From Variovorax sp. J2L1-78 (lineage in GTDB: Bacteria > Pseudomonadota > Gammaproteobacteria > Burkholderiales > Burkholderiaceae_C): a DNA stretch of 64,000 nt. The notes below the pieces were generated by a model, which ran no database searches, was not told the DNA's origin, and saw only the letters and a list, made by a program, of their open reading frames with translations. The stretch covers positions 362,501 to 426,500 of the forward strand of contig NZ_JASZYB010000002.1 of the NCBI RefSeq assembly GCF_030317205.1. Direction: 5' to 3'. Positions 54,649 through 63,971 of this stretch are shown piece by piece (position 1 is the stretch's first letter; each line of letters begins with the position of its first letter). A program made the position numbers and the translations under genes.

Positions 54649-56250
54649 TCAATGATGCCCTCCCCCCATATGCGCCCCCAGCTCATGTCGCTCCGCCGTC
54701 GCCGCCGGCGTCTCGAACACCACCCGCCCCTCGCTCATCACCACGATGCGGTCCGACAGCTCCAGCAGCTCGTCGAGGTCTTCGCTGATCAGCAGCACCG
54801 CCCCGCCCTTCTCCCGCACCTGCACGATGCGCGAATGGATTTCCGCGACCGCAGCGAAGTCGAGGCCGAACACCGGGTTGGCGGCGATCAGCACGTTGAT
54901 GTCGCCCGCCAGCTCGCGCGCCAGCACGGCACGCTGCACGTTGCCGCCCGACAGGCTGCGAATCGGTGCGCCCTCGCCCTGCGTCTTCACGCCGTACTCG
55001 GCGATCCATTCGCGGGCACGGCTGCGCCATGTCGGGAAGTTGAGCAGCCCGCCGCGCGCGAGCGGCACCTGGTCGAAGTCACGCAGCGCCATGTTCTCGG
55101 CCACGCTCAGGTCGCCGACGCAGGCGTTGCGCAAGGGCTCCTCGGGCAGGCTGCGCACCTTGAGTTCGCGGTTCTCGCTGCGGGTCGCGGCATAGGGCTG
55201 GCCCATCACCGTGACCTGGCCCGACAAGCGCGCGCGCTGGCCGACGAGCGCCTCGACCAGTTCGCGCTGGCCATTGCCCGACACACCGGCCACACCGAGG
55301 ATCTCCCCCGCCTTCACCGACAGGCTGAGGTCGTGCACGGCCAGCGTGCCGCGGTCGCCCATGGCCTGCAGGCGATCGACGTTCAACGCGACCGGCGCAT
55401 CAGCAGCTACCGCCTTCATGGTGTGCAGCGCACGGCCGGTCACTGCGGCCGCCACGGGTGCGCCGTCTTCGGCAGGCGCCTGTACGCCCTCGCCCATCAT
55501 GGCCGCGGCCAGCAGTGCCGGCGTGGTGGCGGCCACCTGGCAGTGGTGCACCGCCTTGCCGCGGCGCAGCACCGTCACGCCGTCGGCGTAGGCCATCACT
55601 TCGCGGAACTTGTGCGTGATGATGAGCACGGTGCACAGGCCGCTCTTCGCGAAATCGCGCACATGGCCCAGCACCTCGTCGGCCTCCTGCGGCGTGAGCA
55701 CCGAGGTCGGCTCGTCGAGGATCAAGAGGCGCGGGCGCAGGTATAACTGCTTGAGCAGTTCGAGCTTCTGCTTCTCGCCGGCGGCCAGCGACGCGGGCGT
55801 TACGTCGAGGTCGAGGCGGAACGGCGTGGTCGCGAGGAATGCTTCGAGCTCGGCGCGCTTCTTCTTCCAGTCGATCAGCGCGGGCGTCTTGCCGCCGGCC
55901 AGCAGCAGGTTCTCCGCCACCGTCATGCCGGGCGCCAGCGTGAAGTGCTGGTAGACCATGCCGATGCCCAGCGCGCGCGCGACGATGGGGTTGGCGATGT
56001 CCTGCTCGCGCCCGTCGATCAGGATGCTGCCCTCCTCCGCGCGCTGGAAGCCGGCCACGCACTTGACCAGCGTGCTCTTGCCTGCGCCGTTCTCACCGAG
56101 CAGCGCGTGCACCGTGCCGGGCTCGACATGCATCGTCACGCTGTCCATCGCGGTGAAGGCGCCGAAGCGCTTGGTGAGCTGGTAGGTGTCGAGCGCCAGC
56201 GCGCCGGTGGCGGCGGGCAAAGCACCGATGGGCGTGGCGACGGCGTTCAT
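54649..56250 (-). CDS. ABC transporter ATP-binding protein with two ATPase domains (BMP/nucleoside type)
   Basis: 533 residues. First domain: Walker [10 protein letters not shown], Walker [12 protein letters not shown], signature region [13 protein letters not shown]. The second domain has the reduced Walker [10 protein letters not shown] typical of ribose- and nucleoside-type ATPases and signature [15 protein letters not shown]. Partner of the permeases at 58052 and 58969 and the BMP receptor at 60059, although the gene lies after the formamidase and biuret hydrolase. Confidence 0.92.
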   Translation of the reverse strand: MNAVATPIGALPAATGALALDTYQLTKRFGAFTAMDSVTMHVEPGTVHALLGENGAGKSTLVKCVAGFQRAEEGSILIDGREQDIANPIVARALGIGMVYQHFTLAPGMTVAENLLLAGGKTPALIDWKKKRAELEAFLATTPFRLDLDVTPASLAAGEKQKLELLKQLYLRPRLLILDEPTSVLTPQEADEVLGHVRDFAKSGLCTVLIITHKFREVMAYADGVTVLRRGKAVHHCQVAATTPALLAAAMMGEGVQAPAEDGAPVAAAVTGRALHTMKAVAADAPVALNVDRLQAMGDRGTLAVHDLSLSVKAGEILGVAGVSGNGQRELVEALVGQRARLSGQVTVMGQPYAATRSENRELKVRSLPEEPLRNACVGDLSVAENMALRDFDQVPLARGGLLNFPTWRSRAREWIAEYGVKTQGEGAPIRSLSGGNVQRAVLARELAGDINVLIAANPVFGLDFAAVAEIHSRIVQVREKGGAVLLISEDLDELLELSDRIVVMSEGRVVFETPAATAERHELGAHMGGGHH

Positions 56251-56272
56251 GGACTCGGTCCTTGCATGGGGC

Positions 56273-56959
56273 TCAGGCCAGGGCGGCCAGCAGCGCTTCG
56301 GAGTCGGCATGCGCACCGAACACGCCGCCCTGCATCGTGATCATCTTCAGCGCCGCGAGGTGGTTACCGTGGTCGGTCGCGGCCGTGCAGTCCGACAGCA
56401 GCAGGCATTCGAAGCCGCGGTCGTTCGCATCGCGCATGGTCGTGTGCACGCACACGTCGGTCGTGATGCCGGTGAGGATCAGGTTCTCAATGCCGCGTGT
56501 GCGCAGGATCAGTTCGAGGTCGGTCGCATAGAACGATCCCTTGCCCGGCTTGTCGATCACCACCTCGTCGGGCAACGGCGCCAGCGTGGGAATGATCTCC
56601 CAGCCCGGCTCGCCGCGCACCAGGATGCGCCCGCACGGCCCGTCGTCGCCGATGCCCACGCCGTTGGCGCCGATCTGGCGCGAGCGCCAGCGCTTGTTGG
56701 CCGGCAGGTCGGCCAGGTCGGGCCGGTGGCCTTCGCGCGTGTGGATGATGTGGAAGCCCCCTTCGCGCAGGTGCGCCATCGTCTTCCGGATCGGCTCGAT
56801 CGGCGCCTGCACCAGCGACAGGTCGTAGCCCATCACATCGACATAGCCGCCTTGGCCGCAGAAGTCGGTCTGCATGTCGATCACGATGAGTGCCGTGTTC
56901 TCAGGACGCAGGTCGCCGTTGTAGGGCCAGGCGTAGGGTTGGGCGGAGACGGTCGTCAT
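56273..56959 (-). CDS. biuH: Biuret hydrolase (BiuH-like cysteine hydrolase)
   Basis: 228 residues. From memory it matches Rhizobium biuret hydrolase almost block by block ([64 protein letters not shown]). The triad is Asp28, Lys137, Cys170, and Gln210 sits at the spacing of the essential BiuH Gln215. It converts biuret to allophanate and ammonia in the cytoplasm. Its ATG overlaps the formamidase stop by 4 nt (56956-56959). Confidence 0.85.
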   Translation of the reverse strand: MTTVSAQPYAWPYNGDLRPENTALIVIDMQTDFCGQGGYVDVMGYDLSLVQAPIEPIRKTMAHLREGGFHIIHTREGHRPDLADLPANKRWRSRQIGANGVGIGDDGPCGRILVRGEPGWEIIPTLAPLPDEVVIDKPGKGSFYATDLELILRTRGIENLILTGITTDVCVHTTMRDANDRGFECLLLSDCTAATDHGNHLAALKMITMQGGVFGAHADSEALLAALA

Positions 56960-58041
56960 GCGCCGGTGGCCTTGCGGTGCGAGGAGTCGGGTTGTTCGGG
57001 GATGTCGGGCACGGTCCGGGGCACCTGCGGCACCAGCGGGTGCGATTCGGGGCCCTTGTACGCGCGCAGCGGCGCCGTGAAGCCGCAGGACGTGCCATCG
57101 ACCACCTTCACCTGGTCGCTCCACGGCAGCTTGTACTGGCCCGACGCCATGTCCTGCATGTAGGTGTACGGAAAGTCCTGCGCACCGCCCTTCACCGCCA
57201 CGTAGCCACGGTGGTAGAGCTGGTAGATGTTGTTCTCCACGCCCCAGCCGGTGCGGGCTTCGCGCACCAGGTCGGGCCGCAGCTCGCAGGTGATGATCTC
57301 GTCGACGCGGCCGCCGCCCTCGACCATCACGGTGCCGTCGAAGCTGCAGAACATGCCCTCGCCCATCGAGTCGAAGGTGCCGTCGCTGCCGCACATGCAC
57401 ACGCTCGCGGTGTAGGCCAGGTTGCAGAAGGCGTTGGCCTGGTTGGTGATCTTCCAGGCGTGCCGGATCGGCGCGGTGTAGCCGGCGGTGCGGAGGATGA
57501 TCTCGGCGCCCTTGTACGCGGCCTCGCGCGCCATCTCGGGCAGCATGCCGTCGTGGCAGATGATGAGCGCGAGCTTGCTGCCGTTGGGGCCGTCGCACAC
57601 CGGGATGCCCAGGTTGCCCGGCTCCCACGGCTCGACCGGCACCCACGGATGCATCTTGCGGTAGTACAGGCGGATCGCACCCATGTCGTCGATGACGAGC
57701 CCGCTGTTGTACGGGTTGCCGCCGGGGTTGGCTTCCATGATCGAGAAGCAGCCCCAGATGGTGTTGTCGATGCAGGCCTTGCGGAAGGCCGCGACCTCGG
57801 GCCCGTCGAGCGTGCACATGATCTCGGGCGAGGTGTCCATCGACAGGCCGTGCAGCGAATACTCCGGGAACACGACGAGGTCCATCGTGCCCTGGTTGCG
57901 CCGCGCCTTGCCGACCAGCTCGACGATGCGACGCGTCTGCGCCGCCAGTTCCTCCGTCGTGCGCACCACCGGCAGCTGGCACTGCACCAGGCCGATGACG
58001 ACGCCGTTTTCCGATTTGTTCAAACCACCGAAACCGCTCAT
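56956..58041 (-). CDS. amiF: Formamidase (AmiF-like nitrilase-superfamily amidase)
   Basis: 361 residues from the ATG at 58041. Nitrilase-type triad: Glu60 ([10 protein letters not shown]), Lys129 (YYRKMHPW) and Cys162 ([20 protein letters not shown]). The surrounding sequence (GENP-like, [28 protein letters not shown]) follows H. pylori formamidase rather than aliphatic amidase. It releases ammonia from formamide or another short amide. The natural source of such an amide in this pathway is unclear, which makes it a clue to the real substrate. Confidence 0.88.
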   Translation of the reverse strand: MSGFGGLNKSENGVVIGLVQCQLPVVRTTEELAAQTRRIVELVGKARRNQGTMDLVVFPEYSLHGLSMDTSPEIMCTLDGPEVAAFRKACIDNTIWGCFSIMEANPGGNPYNSGLVIDDMGAIRLYYRKMHPWVPVEPWEPGNLGIPVCDGPNGSKLALIICHDGMLPEMAREAAYKGAEIILRTAGYTAPIRHAWKITNQANAFCNLAYTASVCMCGSDGTFDSMGEGMFCSFDGTVMVEGGGRVDEIITCELRPDLVREARTGWGVENNIYQLYHRGYVAVKGGAQDFPYTYMQDMASGQYKLPWSDQVKVVDGTSCGFTAPLRAYKGPESHPLVPQVPRTVPDIPEQPDSSHRKATGA

Positions 58042-58051
58042 GGGATGTTCC

Positions 58052-58972
58052 TCAACGTGTGGATGACAGCTCGCCAGGGCTGCCGATGGCGACACTGCCC
58101 GGCTTGCACGTGAGTACCAGAATCACCAGCGTCAGCACGTAGGGAACGGTGTTGAACAGGTGGTAGCCCCAGCCGACACCGATCGACTGCAACGCCGGGC
58201 CGATGGCGCCCGCGCCGCCGAAGAGAAAGGCCGCGCCGACGCAGCGCAGCGGGCTCCAGCGCGCGAAGATCACCAGCGCCACCGCGATCAGGCCCTGCCC
58301 GCTGGAGATGCCTTCGTTCCAGCTGCCCGGATAGAACAGCGTGAGCGACGCGCCGCCGAGGCCGGCGATGAAGCCGCCGGCCGTTGTCGCCGCGACGCGG
58401 ATGCCCGACACCGAATACCCGAGCGCGCGTGTCGCGTTCGCCGAATCGCCCGCCATGCGCACGAGCAGGCCGGCGCGGGTGCGCGCGAAGCCCCAGTACA
58501 TCAGGCCGGCCAGCACGATGCCGACGGGCACCAGCGCATTGACCTGGAGCGCCGACTGCACCACCGTGTTGTCGCTCCAGAAGCCCAGCGGAATGGCCGG
58601 CAGCTGCGGCGCCTGTGGCTGGATCAGCGGCTTGCCCAGGTAGAACGCGAGCCCGGTGCCCAGCAGCATCAGCGCGATGCCGGTGGCCACGTCGTTCACG
58701 CGGTCGAGCGAGCACAGCAGGCCGTGCAGCAGTGCGAGCACGGCGCCGGCGGCGGCACCGATCAGTACGCCGAGCCAAGCCGAGTCGGTGAGGTAGGCGC
58801 CGCCGAAGGCCGCCATGGCCGACAGCACCAGCACGCCTTCGAGGCCGAGGTTGATGCGACCCGACTTCTCGGTGAGGCATTCGCCCAGGCTCACGAACAG
58901 GAAGGGGGCGCCCACGCGCAATGCACCGCCGACGATGCCGGCCACCAGCGCGATCCATTGGTCGGCCGTCAT
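58052..58972 (-). CDS. ABC transporter permease, BMP/nucleoside type (YufQ/NupQ-like)
   Basis: 306-residue inner-membrane protein with about eight segments. The start VGAPFLFVSLGECLTEKSGR and NLGLEGVLVLSAMAAFGGAY is typical of the second permease of BmpA-type importers. Overlaps the first permease gene by 4 nt. Confidence 0.92.
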   Translation of the reverse strand: MTADQWIALVAGIVGGALRVGAPFLFVSLGECLTEKSGRINLGLEGVLVLSAMAAFGGAYLTDSAWLGVLIGAAAGAVLALLHGLLCSLDRVNDVATGIALMLLGTGLAFYLGKPLIQPQAPQLPAIPLGFWSDNTVVQSALQVNALVPVGIVLAGLMYWGFARTRAGLLVRMAGDSANATRALGYSVSGIRVAATTAGGFIAGLGGASLTLFYPGSWNEGISSGQGLIAVALVIFARWSPLRCVGAAFLFGGAGAIGPALQSIGVGWGYHLFNTVPYVLTLVILVLTCKPGSVAIGSPGELSSTR

Positions 58973-60048
58973 GTGCTCTCCTTGACCAGCTTGGGTTGCA
59001 CCGCGCGCGGCATGCGGTTCTTCAGCAGCGTCTTCCAGTCGATCATCCGCAGGCCCTCGCTCGCGAGGATGAGCACGAAGGCGATGCCCTGCAGCACCAG
59101 CACCGACGCATCGGGCAGGCCGAGCCGCCGTTGCAGCAGGCTGCCGGCCGCGCCGAAGCCGCCGAACAGGATGGCGACCGGGATGATCGCGATGGGGTTG
59201 TGCCGCGCGATGAAGGACACCAGGATGCCCGCGTAGCCATAGCCCGCGATGATCGAGGCATTGGCGTTGGTGTGCACCGCCGCCACCTCGACCGCGCCCG
59301 CCACGCCGGCGCAGGCACCGCCCACACCGCAGGCCGCCAGGATGAGCTGCGTGGCCGGAAGGCCGACCAGTTGCGCCGTGCGCGGGTTGCCGCCCACCAC
59401 GCGGATCGAGAAGCCCGATGCAGTCGCGCGCAGCCACAGCCCGAGGCCGACGCAGGCCACGATGCCGATGACCAGGCCCCAGTGCACGTCCGACCCCGCG
59501 ATGCCGCCGATGCCGAGCCCGTCGGGCAGCGAGCGCGTCGACGGCTTGTTCAGGCTGGCCGGGTCGCGCAGCGCGCCTTCGACCAGGTGCTTGAAGATGC
59601 CGATGGCGATGTAGGCCAGCAGCAGGCTGCTGATGGTTTCGTTGATGCCGCGGTACTGGCGCAGCCACCCCGCCAACATGATCCACAGCGCGCCCACCAC
59701 CGCACCGGCGAAGCAGATGGCGACCGTGCCGACGATGTTGCCGGGCAGCGGAATGGCATAGGGCAAGGCGGCGCAGGCCAGCCCGCCGAGCACCACCGCA
59801 CCCTCGCCGCCGATGATGACCAGCCCCGCGCGCGCCGGGATCGCCACGCACAGCGCGGTGAGCATCAGCGGCGCGGCGCGCTGCAGTGTGTTCTGCCACG
59901 AGAACCAGTCGCCGAAGGCGCCCTTGAAGAGCGTGACCCACACGTCCACCGGGCTCACGCCGGCGAACCACACGAGCACCCCGAACACGAGCAGCGCCGC
60001 CGCGATGGCGAAGGCCGGCAGGGCGATTTCCTTCAGCGCGTTGCGCAT
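58969..60048 (-). CDS. ABC transporter permease, BMP/nucleoside type (YufP/NupP-like)
   Basis: 359-residue inner-membrane protein with about nine segments. IPARAGLVIIGGEGAVVLGG and RATASGFSIRVVGGNPRTAQ match the first permease of these importers. It lies 10 bp after the receptor gene and overlaps the next permease. Confidence 0.92.
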   Translation of the reverse strand: MRNALKEIALPAFAIAAALLVFGVLVWFAGVSPVDVWVTLFKGAFGDWFSWQNTLQRAAPLMLTALCVAIPARAGLVIIGGEGAVVLGGLACAALPYAIPLPGNIVGTVAICFAGAVVGALWIMLAGWLRQYRGINETISSLLLAYIAIGIFKHLVEGALRDPASLNKPSTRSLPDGLGIGGIAGSDVHWGLVIGIVACVGLGLWLRATASGFSIRVVGGNPRTAQLVGLPATQLILAACGVGGACAGVAGAVEVAAVHTNANASIIAGYGYAGILVSFIARHNPIAIIPVAILFGGFGAAGSLLQRRLGLPDASVLVLQGIAFVLILASEGLRMIDWKTLLKNRMPRAVQPKLVKEST

Positions 60049-60058
60049 GGCCGTGCGC

Positions 60059-61174
60059 TCAGATGGAACCGAGAACGCCTTCGACCAGGTAGTTCATCTT
60101 CTCGAGCTCGAGGTCGGTCTGCTTGAGCGACTTGCCGGCCGGCACCACGACCGCGCCCTTGTTGTCCTTGATGCCGTCCTTGAAGATGTCGAAGGTGCCC
60201 GCGATCATCTGGGCCTTGACGCCGTCGGCCTGCTTCTTGGCAGCGTCGGTCACGGCCGGGCCGTAGGCGGACATCTTCACGTAGCCTTCCTTGAGGCCAC
60301 CGCGCAGGAAGTTGGGGTGCGGCTTGCCGGCCTGGGCCGCGTCGATGATGGTCTTGTACGCGGTGAGCCAGTTCCATTCGGCGCCCGTCAGGTAGGCCTG
60401 CGGTGCCAGCTTGGCCTGGCTCGCGTGGTAGCCGCAGACCATCTTGCCGCGCTTGGCCGCCGTCTCGACGACGACCTTCGGCCCGTCGACGTGCATCGTG
60501 AAGACGTCGCAGCCCTGGTCGGCCAGGCTGTTGGTAGCCTCGGCCTCCTTCACCGCCATCGACCAGTCACCGGTGAAGATCACGCTGCAGGTGATGCCGG
60601 GCTTGACCGAGCGCGCGCCCAGCGTGAAGGCGTTGATGTTGCGCAGCACCTGAGGAATGGGCTTGGCCGCGACGAAGGCGATCTTGTTGCTCTTCGTCAT
60701 GTGCGCGGCGATCACGCCGTTCAAGTACTGGCACTCGTCGATGTAGCCGAAGAAGCTGCCGACGTTCTTCGGGTGCTTGCCTTCGGTCCACATGCCGCCG
60801 CAATGCGAGAAGCGCACGTCGGGGTTCTTCGGCGCGAGCGCCAGGATGTGCGGGTCGAAGTAGCCGAAGGACGTGGGGAACAGCAGCTTGGCGCCGTCCT
60901 GCGAGATCATGCCGGTCATGGTCTTCTGCACCGCTGCGGTCTCAGGCACGTTCTCTTCCTCGACCACCTTCACGCCGGGCATCTTCTTGACTTCGGCCGC
61001 GGCCTGCGCGTGCGCCTGGTTGTAGCCGTAGTCGTCGCGCGGGCCGACGTAGATCACGCCGACGGTCAGCGGCTTGGCCTGTGCGCTGGCGAGCGCGCTC
61101 CAGCCGCCCAGCGTGCCGGCGGCGCCGAGCGCGGCGATGGATTTGAGGGAGTCGCGGCGATTGATCTGGCTCAT
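60059..61174 (-). CDS. BMP-family ABC transporter substrate-binding protein
   Basis: 371 residues from the ATG at 61174. The leader RRDSLKSIAALGAAGTLGGW is twin-arginine-like. The mature domain has VGVIYVGPRDDYGYNQAHAQ, the BmpA/PnrA pattern used for nucleosides, purines and similar N-rich rings. Together with two permeases and the double ATPase it forms a full importer inside the biuret/carboxybiuret operon, so the ligand may be a ureide or triazine-like ring. Confidence 0.9.
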   Translation of the reverse strand: MSQINRRDSLKSIAALGAAGTLGGWSALASAQAKPLTVGVIYVGPRDDYGYNQAHAQAAAEVKKMPGVKVVEEENVPETAAVQKTMTGMISQDGAKLLFPTSFGYFDPHILALAPKNPDVRFSHCGGMWTEGKHPKNVGSFFGYIDECQYLNGVIAAHMTKSNKIAFVAAKPIPQVLRNINAFTLGARSVKPGITCSVIFTGDWSMAVKEAEATNSLADQGCDVFTMHVDGPKVVVETAAKRGKMVCGYHASQAKLAPQAYLTGAEWNWLTAYKTIIDAAQAGKPHPNFLRGGLKEGYVKMSAYGPAVTDAAKKQADGVKAQMIAGTFDIFKDGIKDNKGAVVVPAGKSLKQTDLELEKMNYLVEGVLGSI

Positions 61175-61238
61175 GGGTGGGCTCCGGTAGGAATGAACGG
61201 ATGGGTCTTGCAGAGAAAACGCGGGCGGTGCGACAGGC

Positions 61239-62270
61239 CTACTCGGCGCGCGCGCCGGTGGCTTTGGCGATGACGGCCCAGCGCTGCGAGTCGGTGCGCA
61301 CGGCCTCCGACAGCGCCTTGGCCGGCAGGTACTGGATCTCGGCACCGCGCTGCCACATCTGGCCGCGCAGCCGCGGGTCGGCGGTGGCCGCCTGCACGTC
61401 GGCCTCGACCTTGCGAACCGCCGCGTCGGGCGTGCCGGCCGGCACGAAGAGGCCGTACCACTGGTCGGCCGCGAAGCCCGGGTAGCCGAAGCTCGCGACG
61501 GTCGGCACGCCGGGCAAGCGCGTGGTCGGTTTGGCGCCCGTGACGGCCAGCACGCGCAGCTTGCCGCCTTCGATCAGCGGCAGGGCCGACACGATGATGT
61601 CGAACATCACCTGCGTTCGCCCGGCGATCAGGTCGGGCAAAGCCTGCGCGCTGCCCCGGTAGGGCACGTGCGTCATCTTCAGCTTGGCCTCGGACAGGAA
61701 CCACTCGGCCGTGAGGTGCGGCAGCGAGCCGCTGCCGTTGGACGCGTAGCTCAGTTCACCCGGGTGCGCCTTGGCGAAGGCGATGAGGTCAGGGAAGGTC
61801 TTGAAGGGCGAGTCGATCGGCACCACGACCACCAGCGGCGACGTGGCGAAGCCGGCCACCGGCACCAGGTCCTTGATCGGGTCGTAGCCCAGCTTGGGGT
61901 AGATGTGCGGCGCGATGGTCACGCCGGCCGGGATGCCCATCACCAGCGTGTAGCCGTCGGGGGCGCTCTTGGCGCCGGCTTCGGTGCCGATGGTCGAGCC
62001 CGCACCGACGCGGTTCTCGAAGACCACTGGCTGCTTCCACGTGGTCGCCAGCGCGGTGCCGATGGCACGTCCCGCGTAGTCCGTCGCACCCCCGGCCGGA
62101 AAGGGGATGACCATCTTCAATGCATGGCTCGGATACGCGGCGGGCTGCGCCATGCCGAAACCGATCTGTCCCAACAGCGGCGTGAGCGCGGCCGCCTGGA
62201 GTACGCGTCGACGCGACAGCGCATCGCGGCACGAGGAAGACTCGACGAAGGCGGAACGCGGCAAGGTCAT
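61239..62270 (-). CDS. TctC-type (Bug family) periplasmic binding protein, orphan
   Basis: 343 residues from the ATG at 62270. An ATG at 62306 is in frame but lies inside the sigma-54-like site, so RNA would start after it. SRRRVLQAAALTPLLG is a Tat-like leader. PIPF-type PFPAGGATDYAGR and NRVGAGSTIGTEAGAKSAPD are Bug/TctC signatures. No TctA or TctB membrane gene is present; orphan Bug proteins are very common in this bacterial group. Ligand unknown, probably a small carboxylate or ureide. Confidence 0.9.
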   Translation of the reverse strand: MTLPRSAFVESSSCRDALSRRRVLQAAALTPLLGQIGFGMAQPAAYPSHALKMVIPFPAGGATDYAGRAIGTALATTWKQPVVFENRVGAGSTIGTEAGAKSAPDGYTLVMGIPAGVTIAPHIYPKLGYDPIKDLVPVAGFATSPLVVVVPIDSPFKTFPDLIAFAKAHPGELSYASNGSGSLPHLTAEWFLSEAKLKMTHVPYRGSAQALPDLIAGRTQVMFDIIVSALPLIEGGKLRVLAVTGAKPTTRLPGVPTVASFGYPGFAADQWYGLFVPAGTPDAAVRKVEADVQAATADPRLRGQMWQRGAEIQYLPAKALSEAVRTDSQRWAVIAKATGARAE

Positions 62271-62301
62271 CGGCTTGTTCTTTCTTGGATACAAGACGGT
62301 G

Positions 62302-62317
62302 TGCATAAAGTGTGCCT
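62302..62317 (-). promoter_or_regulatory. Candidate sigma-54 promoter upstream of the TctC-BMP-BiuH genes
   Basis: On the minus strand AGGCACACTTTATGCA, with GG-N10-GC spacing and two differences from TGGCAC-N5-TTGCA. RNA would start near 62291 and give a leader of about 20 nt before the ATG at 62270. Confidence 0.45.
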
Positions 62318-62340
62318 GCGCCCATTGGCTGGCGTACGCC

Positions 62341-63768
62341 TCAGGCGAGTGCGGCGACGGGGGCCTGCGCGATGCCCGCGGCCTCCAGCGTCGCGGCCAC
62401 GCGCAACGCCAGGTCCTCGCGCCACGGTGCTGCGATCACCTGCACGCCGATCGGCAGGCTGGCGTGCGCGCCCCACACCGGAACGGCGCACACCGGCAAG
62501 CCGATGCACGAGATCGGTTGGGTCAGCACCCCCATGTTGGGGCGCACCGGCAGACGCTGGCCGTTGAGCTCGAACCATTCGGCACCGATGGGCGTTGCGG
62601 CGCAGGGCGTCGACGGCGCGAGCAGGATGTCGAAGCGCTCGAACAGCTTGGCGGCCTGCTCAGCATAGAGGCGCCGCACACGCTGCGCGCGCGCCACCCA
62701 GGCCGCCGGAATCAGTGCGCCGGCCAGGAAGCGGTCGCGCGACAACGGCTCGAAGTCCTGCGGACGCTCGCGCAGGTCGTGCAGATGGAGCGCGGCGCCC
62801 TCGGCGTTGGTGATGAGGAAGGCGGCAGCCCGGCCGGCTTCGACCATCGGCAGCTCGCCCGTCTTGCTGGCGCCCAGCGCCTCGGCCACGCGGTCGACCG
62901 CGCTCAAGGCCTCGGGCTGAGCCCGCTCGCGGAAGTAGCCGCCCAGCACGCCGATGCGCAGGCCGCGCGTGCCATGCGACAGCTGCGACAAGGTCGGCTC
63001 GACCGCGCGCTGCGCGCAGCCCGGGTCGAGCGGCGCGCGCGTTTCAGGGCCCTGCATCGCGTCGTACGCGAGCGCCAGGTCGCGCACCGAGCGCGCGAAG
63101 GGCCCGAGGTGGTCGAGGCTGGAGATGAACGGGTAGCTGCCGGTGCGTGGCAGCCGGCCGAAGGTCGGCTTCAACCCGAAGATGCCGCACAGCGAGGCCG
63201 GCACGCGGATCGAGCCATTGGTGTCGGAACCCAGCGTGAGTGGCACCTGGCCGGCCGCCACCGCGGCGCCCGAACCGCCCGACGAGCCGCCGGCAATGCG
63301 CGTCAGGTCGTGCGGGTTGTGGGCCGGACCGACGTGGCTGTTCTCGGTGGTGAAGCCGTAGGCGTACTCGTCCATGTTGAGCGCGCCGACCAGCACCGCG
63401 CCGGCGCTTTCGAGCCGGCGCACCAGCGCGGCGTCGCTGCGTGCCGGCGTGCTGTCGCGCTCGATCTTCGAACCCGCCAGCGTCTGCAGACCGGCGATGT
63501 CGAAGAGGTTCTTCACGGCGAAGGGCACGCCGAGCAACGGCAGCTCGCGGGTGCGGTGCCCGTTTGACGAGGCCAGCGACGCATCGACCTGGCCGGCGCG
63601 GCGCAACGCGCGTTCGCGCACCACGTCGGTGAAGGCGTTGACGCGGCCGTCGGTGCCCGCGATGCGGTCGAGGCTGGCCTGCACCAGCGCGACTGCGCTC
63701 ACGGCGCCACGGCGGACGGCATCGGCCATCGCCCCGCCGTCCTTCAACAGAAGTGCATCGGCGCTCAT
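62341..63768 (-). CDS. atzE: AtzE-family amidase (1-carboxybiuret hydrolase large subunit)
   Basis: 475 residues. Amidase-signature triad: Lys86 (VPFAVKNLFD), cis-Ser162 (AGGSSGGSGAA) and Ser186 (GSDTNGSIRVP). The DTNGS form instead of DTGGS and the TENSHVGPAHNPHD segment fit AtzE-type amidases. Its ATG overlaps the atzG stop by 4 nt, the conserved partnership that separates AtzE from other amidases. AtzEG turns 1-carboxybiuret into 1,3-dicarboxyurea and ammonia. Confidence 0.87.
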   Translation of the reverse strand: MSADALLLKDGGAMADAVRRGAVSAVALVQASLDRIAGTDGRVNAFTDVVRERALRRAGQVDASLASSNGHRTRELPLLGVPFAVKNLFDIAGLQTLAGSKIERDSTPARSDAALVRRLESAGAVLVGALNMDEYAYGFTTENSHVGPAHNPHDLTRIAGGSSGGSGAAVAAGQVPLTLGSDTNGSIRVPASLCGIFGLKPTFGRLPRTGSYPFISSLDHLGPFARSVRDLALAYDAMQGPETRAPLDPGCAQRAVEPTLSQLSHGTRGLRIGVLGGYFRERAQPEALSAVDRVAEALGASKTGELPMVEAGRAAAFLITNAEGAALHLHDLRERPQDFEPLSRDRFLAGALIPAAWVARAQRVRRLYAEQAAKLFERFDILLAPSTPCAATPIGAEWFELNGQRLPVRPNMGVLTQPISCIGLPVCAVPVWGAHASLPIGVQVIAAPWREDLALRVAATLEAAGIAQAPVAALA

Positions 63769-63971
63769 GCCTCGGCCTCCTTGGGCGCCACCGGCACGAA
63801 GCTCACCGCCGATTCGGCATGCGGCTCGAGCGGCACGGCGTCCACCACAGCCGCCATCTCGGCGGCCAGCGCGAAGAAGCGCAGCACGCCGGGGCGGTGG
63901 TCGGGCCGCAGGTTCAGGCCGAGCGCGGCAGCCGCCGCGTCGACATAGGCTTCGGTCTGTGCGGGGGTCAT
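63765..63971 (-). CDS. atzG: AtzG-like small subunit (DUF4089)
   Basis: 68 residues, mostly helical: TPAQTEAYVDAAAAALGLNL, RPGVLRFFALAAEMAAVVDA and an acidic Pro/Glu tail. Size, helical pattern and 4-nt overlap with the AtzE gene identify it as the GatC-like small subunit of 1-carboxybiuret hydrolase. It is the first gene of the cluster within the window; any promoter or atzH/atzF would lie beyond 64000. Confidence 0.82.
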   Translation of the reverse strand: MTPAQTEAYVDAAAAALGLNLRPDHRPGVLRFFALAAEMAAVVDAVPLEPHAESAVSFVPVAPKEAEA

